This document shows positions 1 through 14,361 of a DNA stretch of 64,000 nucleotides, piece by piece. This stretch comes from Stercorarius parasiticus (taxonomy: Eukaryota; Chordata; Aves; Charadriiformes; Stercorariidae), in the NCBI GenBank assembly GCA_013396915.1, contig VWZL01000594.1, positions 496,618-560,617 of the forward strand, written 5' to 3'. The position numbers and the translations under genes were made by a program. Within the stretch, counting starts at the first letter, position 1. Every line of letters starts with the position of its first letter. The notes beneath the pieces are model-generated. The model did no database searches. It was not told where the DNA came from and saw nothing but the letters and a program-made list of their open reading frames with translations.

Positions 1-3000
1 AATCCAGAAAAATTCAATTTATAACACTGTGGCTGGAAGATACAAAATGCTTCCTCACTTTTTAAAGGTGACTTGTAAGAGAACAGGAACTGAAGACAAA
101 GGCACAGCAAAGGTCCCAAACAAGCGAAAATGAGTCTAAATCTAGAGATTTTCCCCTCACTTATGATTGCATATCTACATTTGTCAATTAGTCCCGGGTC
201 TCTCAATAATGATACAGAAGCATTTTCCACAACAGTACAGAGTCTTTCTTTTTTCTCATATACAACTGTGCAAAATGCTGCATATCAATCTCATAATAAA
301 TATTACATCCAAAAGAAAAGAGTTTTAAGTATGTAGCCTCAGTGCCTCTAAACACGTGTTTCTCAACATACAGTACTCTTCCTTTGGTACTAAAAATAAA
401 CCATCTGTGTGGTACTTCCCATGGAAAGGTAGGCACTCTCACTTCACCAGTAAGCACAGAGAAGTAGATGACATATTTAGCAGAGTTTACGTAACTGCTG
501 GGTTGCAGTTCAATGTCAACATTGGTGTTTGAAAGAGATACACAGAAATAAACACAGTATTGTTTAATACATATTTAAACCATACTTCATAATACATCTT
601 CCAGTTAGTTCATTTCTTTTAAAAGAAATCAAAGAACGTTCTCCTTTTAAAATTCATTGACATATCACGAAAGTAATTGTGCTAATTGGCTGCAGCTACA
701 GTGTCCTTTACTCCAAGGGACCAAATTTCAGATGTTCCCAACTCTTGCAGATTGTGCCAGTTTCAGTACAAAAGTCAGCATTCCTGATGATTAAGCTTTT
801 AAAGCTTCCTCAGTAAGCAGATAAAAACTCTGATTTAGATTAACTATGAAAGACACTTTAAATGCTTTTATTTAATACTTGCTCTACTATAAACTTGATA
901 AGTTCTCTCCCTCTATGACTATCTTTCTTTTAACATATAAAAATGAAAAATTAAGGGACAGATCACAATGTGAAGAGCCAAAAAAAAATACATAAGGTTA
1001 ACACCTGGCTTAGCAGTGTTATTAAGTCTGATATGCATAATGTGACTGTACAATCCTATTAGAAAGCACTTAGGCTTTAGTGAAATACAGAACTGATACT
1101 TTTCCCTACTTCTTCCCCCTTTAGCTTGTGCATTCATTATTTCCAGGTTAAGAGGAGAAAGAGAAAAAAGTATGCCAAAGAAAGTGTGATGCTATAGTAC
1201 GGATGCCCCGATCTAAGTAAGATTTATGAGATATGATTAGACCTCCTATAAATGGCCCCAGAAATAAAATAATACATCCAAGTTGCTCTTTCATTCACTA
1301 ATCCACTTCGCAAAGCACTTCTTGGTACACAATTTAATATCTTTAACTCCAAAACTTAGTGTCAGAAAAATGGGGGAAAGCAGGAAGAGGGAACACAATA
1401 ACACCAACGTATCGTAGAGAGATATTTAAAAGCTTTTGCTTCAAACATTTCATATTATTTAGTCTTTCCCTTGCAAAGCTTTCATAGCTTCTTTGACTCA
1501 GAAGAACATTAATTTCTCTTGTATACACGCAGTGGTTTGTAATGCTGAAAAACCTTTCTTTAACTGTTTCCATAGTAACCAAAACCATTCTATTATATGT
1601 ATTTAATTGTTGCCTTTTCAAGTATAATCCATTATTGTAACTGAAGTCAGCGTGTTCTGTCGCCATCTAAATTATGGATTCCCTGAAGTCTATCAGGAAT
1701 TCATTATAAATTCAAGTTCGCTTTCAATAATTTGAAATTTAAAGCATTTAGTGTATTTGATTATGCAGTATCACATTAAAAAAATAATTCAGGAATAAGT
1801 ATGTGTATAGCACAAAGCTGAAAGCATTAAATATTATTTTGAACAGGTGAATTTTAGTCATTTCAACTTTAAATGCGAGGATAAATGAGCCTTTATGGAG
1901 CTCATCTCAAAATTCCCTACCTGAATGGGGATATGACTGCTTTCTGAACTATGGCTCAGCTTTGTGATTCCTTCCTGTAACGTACTTGGACGGAATTCCA
2001 AGTTCTACAAACGTATTCCTGGTTTTAGGTGTCATCTTTATAAAACAGAAGTAATTTCTGGGAGAATAAACGAAGAACGATTATTCGCCTACTTAAGCTT
2101 TCTTAAATAATCTGGTTTATATCAGCACTGTATTGATTCTCTGAATTTAATGGCAGCATATAATTTTACACTGCAGCACAGTAGAAGGGTAGAGAACTTG
2201 AAAACAACTATAAATAGTATTTATTATTACACATCATACTCGCATTACTCCGTTTCAAGTCCAACTGAGGTTAAAGTAAAATGTTTTGTATGCTATTTTT
2301 ATGTATAGTTGCTCCCACAACACCAGCACAGGATTTAGAAAGTAATATGGTAATCCTGCTTCTGAACACTTGCGCTTTTTCACTGACCCATAAATGCTAC
2401 TTTCTAGCTCCTCCATTAGTTATCCCAAATAGAGTGCACTGTTCCTTGGACAAGAAAACAAGGAGGGTTTTTTTTTTTTTATCTATGGAGATACGTGGCA
2501 CATTTTAAAGTGTGTTAGAAGTAACACAGTTTGTCATAACTGACAATAAATAATCAGTATAGCAATGTTTATTTAGACTGTATCTCTGAAAATGTTTATC
2601 TAGAACATTTAAATTTTTTCAGTCAATAATATCAATCACTTCTATTTATTCAGGTCCAGATAAGGAATAGAAAGAAAAGATTACAACATCTGATTAAAAC
2701 AGGATTACAAAAATAAGGCTCCAAATACAGCCCCATAAATAGTGGTCTAACATCAGACAAAATAACTTGGCATCACCTTACCATCTAGTTCATCTGGAAA
2801 AAAGGACTTCCGTTTCTCCTATTCTGGCTTTAAACTGTGTGCATGACACATTTAGATCGACACAATCAAAACTACAAGAGGTGGATTTTAAAATAAAAGA
2901 ATGCTTTTCATTCTTGGTTCTCATGACGTTTATTCCTGGTGGTTTTGTGGCTCTGATTTGAGGTCTCTGTAACCTCTGCACCTATTACTGCCAGGGGAGA

Positions 3001-3507
3001 TGAGTCCTTTTCAACTCAGTATCTTCCAAAGTAGTAACCTAGGCACATACTAAAATTGCATATAAAGATGTATATTATACAAAAGGACATAATAAAAAGA
3101 TAATTGGAAGTGGGACTGGAATACTACTGAAAAATCAATATTCTTCCCTCACAAACTTCAGTGAACTTTTTACGTAGTAGCTACTGTGGCTACTACTGAT
3201 AAAAATTGTTGTGGCCAGTTGATCTCCTTTAGTATAACAGAGCTTAATCCTGATCCTGGAGCACAGGAGGAAGAACTTTTATTTGTACTCGCTTCATAAC
3301 TGTATGGATAATTTTTGCAGCATTCAGCTATTTTAAATTCACTGTTGCTTGCAACAATATTTTGTCTTTACAACTTAACTTTACTGCAATATAATTGCAA
3401 ATTTACGTCTCAATCCAACTGCACCAATGCTGCGTGTGTCCTAATGTGTTGATGCAGTGTCCTTTCACTTTTATCTCATCTGCTTCCTACCTCCCCATTT
3501 CCCAGCT

Positions 3508-3564
3508 TGTTTGTTATTTGGTTTTGTGTTTTTTTGGTTTTTTTGTTGGGTTTTTTTTTTTTTT
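3508..3564 (+). repeat. T/G-rich low-complexity tract
   Basis: This is a run of TTTG/TTGG-like words ending in a 15-16 base T run. It belongs to the same degenerate G/T (or C/A on the other strand) class as the tracts at 13421-13508, 41762-41834 and 51687-51734. Confidence 0.85.
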
Positions 3565-6500
3565 ATGCTGTAGGTGTCTTACATCTCCCATATGGTGGCT
3601 GACACAGCCACTGTGTTGATGGGGAAAAAGCCAGAGGGGAAAAAGAACTAGCAATAGTACCACTTCACCTTTTTAGCTATAGCCTTCCATCTCCACTATC
3701 AGTAAATCCGTGCAAGTAAATCACAACATATTCAATACTCAATGTAAACAGATTTTGACTGGTTACTAAAATCCGTGCTCCCAGGGCTATCCATAAGTAA
3801 ATTGAAAATGTATATACAGGAGTAAGAAGGATATTGCCTCTATATCTTTGTTACCTCCAGGAAAAACATAAAGAAGAGCAAAACAAACTGGAGCTGGAGG
3901 TAAGGGTAAAGAGATTGTTCTTAAAATTATTTCTGTCTATTCTCCACTATCTCTCTTTTACTCTGCAAAACAGAGCAAATCTTGCTCTTAAAAGTACTAA
4001 TATTTAGATTATGCATACTTCTGGAGCATCTCTCCCCATTTAGTTTTGCAAAATAAAAAGTGAAATCCCATTGACTGGGATTGATTGGTATGCAAAACAC
4101 AGCATGCAGGTACGTATATTTTTACACCTAATTCGTTCCCTCTAGGATGCAGGTAATATCTCAACTTGAAGCACCATGAAGTTTTTCCCTGAAATCCCTC
4201 CATTCCCCCACCTTCCAGTGACAGTAAGAAATTACCAAGAAATGCTGTTCTTTGTTATGCTTCAGAGATATTATTAAATTACTGTGAAAGCGAAACAAAT
4301 ACATCGCTGCTATGTACTTCATCTGTTTTTTTCTAGTTTTAATCTACAATGCATTTGTCTAACCAAATTAAGTACTTCACAATCCTAGCATTACATGTAC
4401 AAGCATATTTCGTTCATATTTGTTTTTCATTTTATGATGCTTTAATTGTTCACAAGTAATAACATAGTTGATTAATTTTTATATTTGAGCTGCAATTATG
4501 CTTTGAAATCTAATTTGTAAGAACTGGGGTTGTACTTCACTACAAACACCACAGACTTCTAAATTACAAAACAAATTATCCCCTGGTCCTTTCTCCCCTG
4601 CCGCCACCTCCACCCTCCACCTCTTTAGCATTTAGAGAACGCTACCTCAAACTGATGTTTCTGCTGCACAAAAGTATGGACCCAAACCTGCCTTAATTTC
4701 CTTGTGAGATAAAATACAATCACTGGCTGTGGCTCAAACAGAACTTTAATTACGATTTAGCAACAGCTGATGCTTTTACATACCAGAAAGTGTAATTCTG
4801 CTCCTGGAGTGGTTACATAAGACTAAGCACTTCCACTTAATTTTGTGCAACCTTGAGTCAAAGAAGTCAAGTTCAACAAATATTTTTGCCCCAATTTTAC
4901 AGCAATATAATTTCTGTATCCTTTCAGGATTTTGGATGTTCTAGCGTACAAGAAAAAGGAAGAAATGGGCACAGCTGGCATCTCTCTCTTTCTCTCCATT
5001 TGAATTTAACGGGCTTTCTTCCAAAGCTCTCAGTTCTGTACTCTAAAACACTCTTTCAGTGCTGTCTCAGTGACTGTAAATTCTCATTAGGCAAAACAGG
5101 CATCGAGGTTAACCATGGGATTTAACATTGCCTTCCCAACTGCTGCAGTATGCTACAAGAACTGATTTTTGAAATACAAATTTAACAACCACTATACAAA
5201 CTGCATATGAACTAGCTTTATGCTTAGACTATCATAAAAATGACTTTTTTTGAAATGAGGAAAAAGACTACACAGTAAGACCACAGAGGTTTTTTTGAGG
5301 TTTCATTGCGCTGCCCCGAAATCAAGTTCTTTCAGCCCCTTGGATAAGTACTCGCTAAATAAAAACTTTAGATCTCTTGGAATACATGAAGCCGAGGGAG
5401 CAATGATGCTTGTTCTGAGGGTCTATGCTGGACATGAATTTAGGCTGAATGAAAATAAAGTCTGTTTTCCACAGGGAACTTTTTTTTTTTAAATCCCAAG
5501 TAAAGGAGTGAGTAATTTTCCACTTGCCCAACTGTAACCCTGACTCAGAAAGACATCAAATCTGAGTGGCTTTGTACAGTCACCCCACCAGGCAATGGGT
5601 GTGCTTTACAAGGCTTAGGCAGTTGCCACGTAGGATAATGGAAAACACCATATTTTTATTAGAATAATGAACCCTGTAAGTGATTAATGCTACAATTTAG
5701 AACAGCAGCTTTTCAGATGTGGATCTCCAGGTAAAATAATTGCTGTTCAATTGCCTAGAGCCTGTTCCAGTGGCTCAGCTTCCTAGAACCCCTCAACCAT
5801 TTCTACCTGCATTGCCTACAGTAACCATCCTTTTCAAGGAACCAGGTAAGATTTTATTTACTTCAACTAGGTCTCCTTTTAGGAGGATGCTCCAGAGGTT
5901 AAGGAGTCTTGATATGTATGTAATCATTCCCATTTCATCACATAATAAATATCTCAGCACAAAACTCAAATTCAAATAAACATCCTATCTACTCATGACT
6001 GTGTCTTATGGTTCATCACTCTAATTACAATGTATATGCCAAGAATATTTTGCAATGATTACTCAAAGGTTTTAGCTTAGAAGAGTTCTTGGTTGCTGAG
6101 TGTTAGGCTGCCACCTTGGGATTCAGTTGATACTGGTGGTCTGACTCATACATTGTAGTAATTTAAATAAAGCAGAAACTTCTAGACACTACAGTACACA
6201 AGAGAAAATTTCCGTTCCTCAACCAAGTGTACCTTAAGCACCTGCCTTGATATATCTAGCCGGGTGACAAGTGGCACCTTTTCAAATTAGATCTCTAATT
6301 ACTGCAAAATTTCTTGATTAATTTCCTTTTGGCAAATTTCTGGACACGAAGGACAAGCAAATCAGATGACAAAAGTTCCTGCTGTTGCAGATACGTCCAG
6401 TGGAAAACGTGATGACTCACTGAGAACAAGAAGGAGGATGTGTGAGAATGCGCAGATTTTAATTTTATTTAGGAATAAAAAAAAGTCTCGGGTCTGATAC

Positions 6501-8689
6501 GTGAATGGATAATCTTACCCTGAAGGAGATTCTTGTTAGAGTTATGGCCAAAACCAGAATGCTATTATGGTATCATAATGGTATATAAATTTAGGGATGT
6601 GAATGGAACAAATTATTGTTTCCTCAGGCTAAGCCAGAGCCTTTTTGTAAATGTAACCGATTTGGTGACAATGTTTTTATTATAATGGCTTCAAGTCTAT
6701 TAAGAAGTTGATGCTGTTGCTTTAAGTCAGCTTTGGTCATACTCTCTGACAATGTAATAACTATTTTGACTCCAAAAGTTCTATATGAATTTTCTCCATT
6801 TGGAGCTCAGACACATCCCTTTTCAGCAAAGCTGTATTAACCCTACACATTTTTATTTCCTGCTTTTTCTTTTATTAATAAAGGTTAGCTACACAATGAT
6901 ACAATGCACTAGTCTTGTTTTGAAACTACAACAATTATCTCAACTTGGAAATGCCATAGTGTTCTTGATCCTCCATGCTTTGATTCAAAATGACCTCATT
7001 AAGCACCTTGCTTAACATTCCATCCCTCTATCCTTCCATGAAATGCCCTTAAATTCAGTCACATCACTGATACTTTAAGGGGAACGATCGAAACACTTAT
7101 GGTCGATTGTCCATTAGAAACCAAGCCTCTTCTCAGAGGGAAGAGGAAGCTTTCCAAACAATGACCGTATTTGCAAAGCATTGGAGTTTTCTTGGCAGGG
7201 CCAAAGATAAAATCTACATAATACCTTTCCTCCATAGGACAATTGCCATCATTCCCCTGCTTCCTGTATGATTCACCACCACACAGGAAAAGACAAGACT
7301 TGAACTGCAAAATATTGAAAATATTAAGTGCTGTAATTACAATTAGTTAGTGGCGCTCAAAACCCAGCTTATTCAACATTTGCAACTAAAGATCTAATTA
7401 ATCTGTATAGAACTTAATCCTTTGGTTTCAAACAGCTGCCTAAGATGTTTAAAATACTTAAGTAGATTGCTTTCTTGTCAATCTTTCCTATCAATTGCTG
7501 GTTGCTATGACTGAGAAGGAATGTGAGAACTGATGATGCTCCCATTCTATAGCCAGATACAAAGTTTCTTCTAGATTCGCTTTGTGGTGCAATTATATTT
7601 CCTTTGCACAGCTGTTATTTATTTTATAATTGTTTGTACAAAATCATTGTCATTTTGGCAGTAGCCAGACACAGAGAAAAAAATAGTAACATCAGAGTCT
7701 GGTTTATTGTTTTGTTTTCCTCAAAGCAAGCAGAATGAGGCTACCAATTTGAGCAGCCAAGACCATGTCAGGTAGGAGTTTCAGCTAGTTAGGATTAGAG
7801 AATAGCAGAAAATAAAGAAGTGTAAATATTATATTTTTCCTATTTTCTGAAATGTTTCCCATTTTAGAGAAAATGTGAGTACAGCAAAATAACTCATTTT
7901 CCCATTATGTGCAAAAAGCAATACAGGACGCACAAGCAGACCATGGAATTGTTACAGCCATGGGCTACGGTTGTTTTCTTTTTCCTCTGTTTTATTGCAG
8001 AGGGACAGGGAATCAGAACCATAAAAAATGAGTTTTTAATCAAATGTAACAGCTTAAGTAGTGCCTTTTAAACAGAGGGCTGATTTGTCATTTGTTACCC
8101 TGATTATGTTTGGGGTATTTATTAATTCTTTGCACAGCAATAGCCAGAGTTACATGTTTTTTATGTGCTCTTCCTGCCAGTACAAAGATTAAAGATTCAA
8201 AAATGTAGCAGAAAATATTTTTCAAAGAAATGTTTGCTTTTTCACAAAAAACCACCTTTGTTTTATTAAGTGTTACTATATCAAAGGAAACCAACATCTA
8301 TTACTAAGATATATTCCGTTCTTCCCATGTTTCTTCAGAAGAATTTTATACATCCTTGTTAACTACAGGCATATCTAACATGCAAAACCCACCTATTCAC
8401 TAGGGTCTTAAAGTAAATCAAACATCCTACTGTGTTTTGGAAATTACCTTCCCAAACACATCTACTGTGATTTCCAGCCTTTGCTGGTGGCCTGTCACAA
8501 AAGGCAAGTTATGCTCCTCACCAGTAATAACTTGTATCTCCCCTGTCCATTGACTGACAGGCAGCACTCATGACTAGTTGCCACAGGTGTGAGAAGGAGA
8601 CAGCACACCAAAATTTCCTATTAAGTGAGACACATTAATGTGTTTTAGCCATCCCTAAATCTACGCAGAGAAAGAGCCACACACCCACC

Positions 8690-8945
8690 AGCAAAGGACC
8701 GAAAAGCAGGGAGGCTGCAGGGTTCTGCGAGCAGCCTGAGCGGCAGGGGGGAGGGACAGATGAGCTCCTCGGGTGCTGGGAGCCGACATGGTGTGAAGAA
8801 GAAGAGGAAGCATCCTGTGGAGGGGACAGGTGGGAGCTGGACCCATGCATGCACACCCCACCGGTCTGGCCTGCACCCTCAGGAGACTCAGGTCTGGCTG
8901 GTTTCCGAAGGAGGACCTCCAGTACCCACGTGTGTCGAGAAATTC
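8690..8945. other. GC-rich, CpG-containing island of unknown origin
   Basis: The segment is clearly GC-richer than its AT-rich surroundings. It keeps several CpG dinucleotides, for example in GACCGAAAAG, CTGCGAGCAG, TGAGCGGCAG, CTCCTCGGG and GAGCCGAC. Low stop density makes several overlapping frames open on both strands, which is expected from composition alone. A 10-bp direct repeat AACATATTTG (8950-8959 and 8971-8980) sits at its right edge. It could be a decayed LTR, a regulatory element or an alternative exon; I recognise none of these. Confidence 0.45.
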
Positions 8946-11900
8946 TGGGAACATATTTGGCCCTTGCGGAAACATATTTGATTCCTACTAGGCCAGGAAG
9001 CGACTTTAATAGTGCAGTTGACCACTGACAGCATAAGCATATTGCTTATATTTACTCAATTTCAAAGCACCTGCTTTAAAGCCTCTTACCTACCACTAAA
9101 ATGCTCTGGTGGAAAGTATATTGAATTCAGCTGATGTGTCTTTTCTTGTTGCTTAGCTGAACTAGAACCACAGCTTTCAAACCAATGTCATTCCAGAGCA
9201 ACATGGGGCATCCCTACACTCTCCGTATTACCCAAAGAGTGACACACGCTTTCATAGTGCATCGTCGCAATTATCCAGGGAACCGAAACAGTTCAATCAT
9301 CTTTTATCAGGTTGTCCAAACGAGTCTGAAAAGTGTTCGTTTTTCACATTACCGAAACATGCCTTTTTGAGTGAGCTGTCAAAGCAGACACAAATCTTGC
9401 AGTGGGTACCACAGTCTGACAAACTGGCTGCATTAGAGACCATACTTCATGTCACCACTAAACAGCACCAAAAATTACAGAGGGGGGAAAATTACACCAC
9501 CACTGTCACTGAGGGGGGAAAAAAGACCTCTTCCCTGAGAATTATGAAAAAACAAAGAAAAAAATTAGAGGAAGGGAGAGAAAAAGGAAAAGAAAATCTG
9601 CAACTGAAATAAGTGAAGCACCAGCTTGGTTTGAACTCCTTTCGAAAGGAATTAGGCAAGGCTGCAAGAGTCAAAAAGGTTTACCAGTGTCTTCAGATCT
9701 AACAAAAACATTTTTTTACAACTTGAGATCACAGAGAGAAAAAAAAGCTCCTAAATTTTGGAATATACTTACTGCAGCTAGCAAGTATGGGATATATATG
9801 CACCAAAACCTTCCTAGATGCCACACTGAGCATCTGTACTAATCAGCACAGTACAGAATGGCATTAAACCTATAATTCTCTCACCTACTACCCTGTTTCC
9901 CATCAGCAAACACCCAGCTAGTCAGTCACTGTGACTCCAAGCACCCTTCTCATGTATTTGAACTCATGCATAAGAATCTTGCTCAGATAAGTAACAGTTG
10001 CAAGGTATAAGTTGAACAGCTTTGGCACAGACAGAATATTGAAGACTCGCTACATAGGCCCATTCATGTATTTATCAGAAGAAAAATCTGACTGGATTCT
10101 CAGGAGTCTGAAGAACTGCCACAGGAGCTGTAGCATTTACCTAGAATCTTCATCTGGAAATCCCCACTAAAGCTCAGGAAAATATTTCTGACATGGCAAA
10201 CAGTTGGCAAATTACTGTCTGCATCTTTAGCCCTAAAAACAATTTAACGGAAAAAGTATCTTTAAAAAACAAAATAATCAAAACCAGAAACATGACAGCA
10301 GCTGAAGTACAAATGCACAAACCAGCTTTAAATTAGCCAGGTCAGAGGGCTACATGTTGCCATGTCTGTTTTGAACTGTAGGGCAGTCATATCCAAAGAT
10401 ACCAACCGAATGAAGTACGTAAGCACCTGCTTAGCTTTAAATCCCATAAATTAAAAATGATACACCTGAATTTCACTATACTTTTTTCAAGCACTAGTAG
10501 CATATGAATGGTTTTCTGTGTTGACATATGAAGAGCACACAGCAGCAGAACACTGCTCAGAGACCCGTGTGCCTGAGAAACTCCTTTTTCCTCGCTGCCC
10601 CTTGTAGTGTGAGCTTTCAGCTGACAGTTTGGCCACAGAAGCTGAAGCTAAGTTGTTTTAAAGCATGACATCCAGTTCCCTGGCTATGCCCTTTCCCATG
10701 CTCCCTTTTAAGAACTTGAAATGAAAGGGAGGACTCCTCATGTTATTGCTCTCTCCAGGCAGCTAATTTATTTATATTTGAATTCAGATAAGAAGGACTA
10801 AAATTAAGACTATGCAAACAGTATAAACCATTCATATTGTTTTAGCATCTGGGCACCTTTGAGAGCATCTGACTGACTTATCACTAAAGCAACACAGAGA
10901 GGCCTATAACTTGAACTGAAGACAGCATGAGGTTTTTAAGTCTTGTATTTCTACAAAATATAACAAAGTTAATGCAACATTCTAGACAAAATGAGGGCAC
11001 AGAGGCCAAAGTAAGGTAGAGCTCAAATTTCTTGGTTTTCATCCTGACCTCACACTGACATTCAGACTGTGTATCCCTCTGCATCGCAGTCTGTTATAGA
11101 GTGGAAGGACAGAAGCTACAAAGGGATGCTCCTGCAAGCTGAGCACTGAAAGCGTGCTTTGCCGAGTGCAGAAAACAAGTCTTGTGCCTTGTTCTCCGAT
11201 AAAAAACAGAGAAATTCTCCTGTTCCAAAATGCGCACTTACATCAGAGCAGTGAACCCCTTTTCTACTCTACGAGCCTTCAATGCTACGCAGAATGATGG
11301 CCAAAGCACCTAGCAAGGACTTCATCTTCCTCCTGCAGGAGCTATAGCTTCATCAAACAGGTTCCTTCATGCTTCTTATGACAGGGATGTCACTCCTAGG
11401 CTGCTAAAGATATGATGTTTGCTTGACCAGAGCCTTCTCTGCTTATTTCATGGCTATTAGATTAATCAGCCAAGTCCATTCCTGCTGAATGACTGAGATA
11501 GGGATTTTGCCCAGTGCACAAGATGCACAAGAGTTAGCTATTACCTAGATATCACTAAGCAATTGCTTCCTCATGAAATGTTTTGAGCTTCCAAGAAAGA
11601 ATACAGAGGGAAAAAAAATTAGCCTTTTATTCCTCCAATCCTGATAACATCTAATCACTGATGCTTCAAAAAATCATTAAGCTTTGCTGCTACCACTTCT
11701 GGCACAATTCTTTGCTGCTTAGAGTAAAATTACATTAAGCAAATACAGTACATTATTTAAAGCCACTAAACAGTTTATTTCTGAGACAAAATACCATCAT
11801 TAGTCAAATATTATACCATTCCCATTAAAGGCTTTTTTCCCTACCTAGGCTTCACAGCTTCGTGTGTCCTGAAGGTCTTTGATATAATTCCACTGTGTTT

Positions 11901-13420
11901 TACAATGTAATTATTTTTAGTTATTTCTAACTGTTTAACATCTTATTACCATTAATATGTATTTTATCTGTTTTGGACTACACATTGCTCCCTTATGTGG
12001 TTTTAGAAAGCATTGGTTATTCTAAACATACCCTATTCAAGGCCCTGGAGGCAGCAGCTTCTCTTTACAAGACCTCAATGTCTGGCCACTGCTCAGCCCT
12101 CTGATACTCACAATTTTGGGACATATAAGTCAAAACTATTCTGGTACACAAAGATAAGCATAAAAATTAAAGCCTCAATGTTTTTTCCAGTAGAGGTAAT
12201 TACAAATACCAATAATTACAATTCACCTGTGCAGATCAGTCCATACATGGACTCTGCACTCAAGTCAATGGAGTTCAGCATGTGCCAAGGGCTTCCTCTT
12301 GCTTAATATATTTACATTGGAGAGAGATGACACTGCGATATTTAGACACAGGAATTGGAATCAGTTTTGTTTCCATTAAACCTGTACATGGGGGAAATGA
12401 TCTACATGTAGAAAGCACAGAGTAAAATGAGAGAAGTGCTATGGTACACTGATATTTCACAATGATTGAGATTTTCTTGAAGCCATATGCTTTCATCCCC
12501 CCCCAATTACTTTGAAGGTTTCTACAATAGTTACTAAATTCCTGTTCTAACAACATGCAGTTTTCCATAAAGATGCTTCTGTTTCCTTTCCAATATACTT
12601 GTATGAAATGTTGGTTTAAAGATACTAATACAATGATGCTGTTTCATGTGAAGAAGTTCAAATATATTTAATCTGCTTAAACACAAGCTTGTTTGTTTTT
12701 GAAAGAATTTCGGAGCTACAAGTCATATTTTTAGATGGAAACTGGAGGAGCAGCAGAGGTCAGAGCATGTTTCTGAGACCTCTGAGTGCATAAGACAAGC
12801 ATGATTTAAGTCTATGTACTTAGGAAATATCACTAGTGAGGTTGTAGAGAAAAAAAATTTAAAAAACAAGCCCACCAGAAAGTACATTAATACACTTCCT
12901 AATACCAATAAGGTGAAGGAAAACAATAATCTAGGAGGTGGCATCATTCAGCTCTCAAGCGCATGCTAAACACATACAGGACTTTCCTTACTTTGAATTT
13001 GTAAGGGATTATGAAATCCTGGAACTGCTGATAGTGGAGGAAAAAGCCAATCAAACAACAGTGCAGGCTTGCTTTCTAGTGGAAAGAAGGCAAAAATATA
13101 CTATGCTGTTTGAACTAACCACAGAAATTATTCTGGATTTCAGCATGGTATTTTGTAGCCCATTGCCTTTCCAATCCCTTAGTATTCAGAGAGACATATT
13201 ACTGAAACACTAAAACAATTAGATGTTAACAATATCTCAAACGTGTAGTCATTGTAATAATACCTAGATGATAGGCAATATACTGTGTTAAATTTTTAAG
13301 TCCATGTAAACTAGGATGAAATGGGTTTATCACCAGACTGGAAAAAACGCCACAGTGAGATACGGACTTAAGCCATAGTTCTATACCAAGATCACATCCT
13401 ATCTAATCTAATCCATTAGT

Positions 13421-13508
13421 GGTGTTTTGGGGTTTGGGGGTTTCTGATGTTGTTTGTTTGGGGTTTTTTTGGTTTTGTTTTTTTGTTTGTTTGTTTTTTT
13501 CTTGGGGA
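13421..13508 (+). repeat. T/G-rich low-complexity tract
   Basis: The tract mixes GGTTTGGGGG, TTGTTTGTTTGGGG and long T runs, and ends with three TTTG units and a T run. Nearly every base is T or G, apart from a short TCTGATG interruption at 13443-13449. Confidence 0.88.
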
Positions 13509-14361
13509 GAAAGCAGGGAAGATGTTTTCATGTTCTTACAGTAATAGGCATGCAAGCTAGGACTTTATAGACAAGTTCAAAGCTAAATTTTTACATCCCC
13601 ACAGAAGCAGAAAACTAAATGTGAGTGTCAAGGACCAACAATGATCTCCTATTATCCATTGTCATGTTTTTAATTACCTTCCACACTTTAAATTGCACAG
13701 ATCCCAAGTTTGTGTTGTGATAAAGCATTACCATTATGTTTTCTTTGTTTTCATGAAGAAAGTTCTTTTCATTCTCCAAGGACCCAATTGTCAAGAAACA
13801 ACCATCCTGCCTGGTATTGCAAGACAAATGTTACTACACGTGCTGTGGTTATGATTCTCATCCATCTAATGGAAGATATCAAATTACAGTCTATTTAATT
13901 AAACAGAATTTCCTTGGAAGACCACTACCATACTTTTGAAGATGTCATCGTATCTCATATCACAGCAGTAAAATAGTCACTGAAAAATACTGAAATATCT
14001 CAGAAGAGCAGAGCATTTAGGAATTATGTTCTTTCTAAAAATCAACTACTGACTAGAAAAACCGTGCAAGAATGAAAGGACTACTTAAACCAAAAGAATC
14101 ACCTTATTAAGCGTCTTAAAAAGTCAATTTCTCAGAGTATAAATGCCCATTCCTCCTATATACCTCATTACCAAAATCCTTGCAAAAAAAGGTAGGCTAA
14201 CAAATAAGAGAAGCAGCCTAGCCTCAGGCCAATTTCTGCTTTTGGAAAAAGCCTATGCAACCTCTGATGAGACAGGAGGTGTATATACATATCCACAAGA
14301 AAGAATCTGGCCTGATGTTTAAATTGCACTTGTAAAAGATCATGTTATTTGAACAACTCAC

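Larger units (their letters stand above)
1..14361 (-). other. CCSER1: CCSER1 intron, 5' part (continues beyond the window start)
   Basis: This is sequence downstream of the second exon in gene sense, beginning GTGAGT at 14361. I looked on the minus strand for the next expected CCSER1 block (the region before the coiled coil, with a QDCTAVKTLL-like stretch in human) and did not find it, so the next exon should lie outside the window. The stretch is AT-rich with no recognised gene. The only notable parts are a GC-rich island at 8690-8945 and T/G-rich low-complexity tracts at 3508-3564 and 13421-13508. Confidence 0.75.

Noticed and set aside
9480..9612. Lys/Glu-rich end of an 81-codon plus-strand frame, coiled-coil-like
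   Set aside because: The composition comes from an A/G-rich low-complexity stretch. There are no splice sites or homology.
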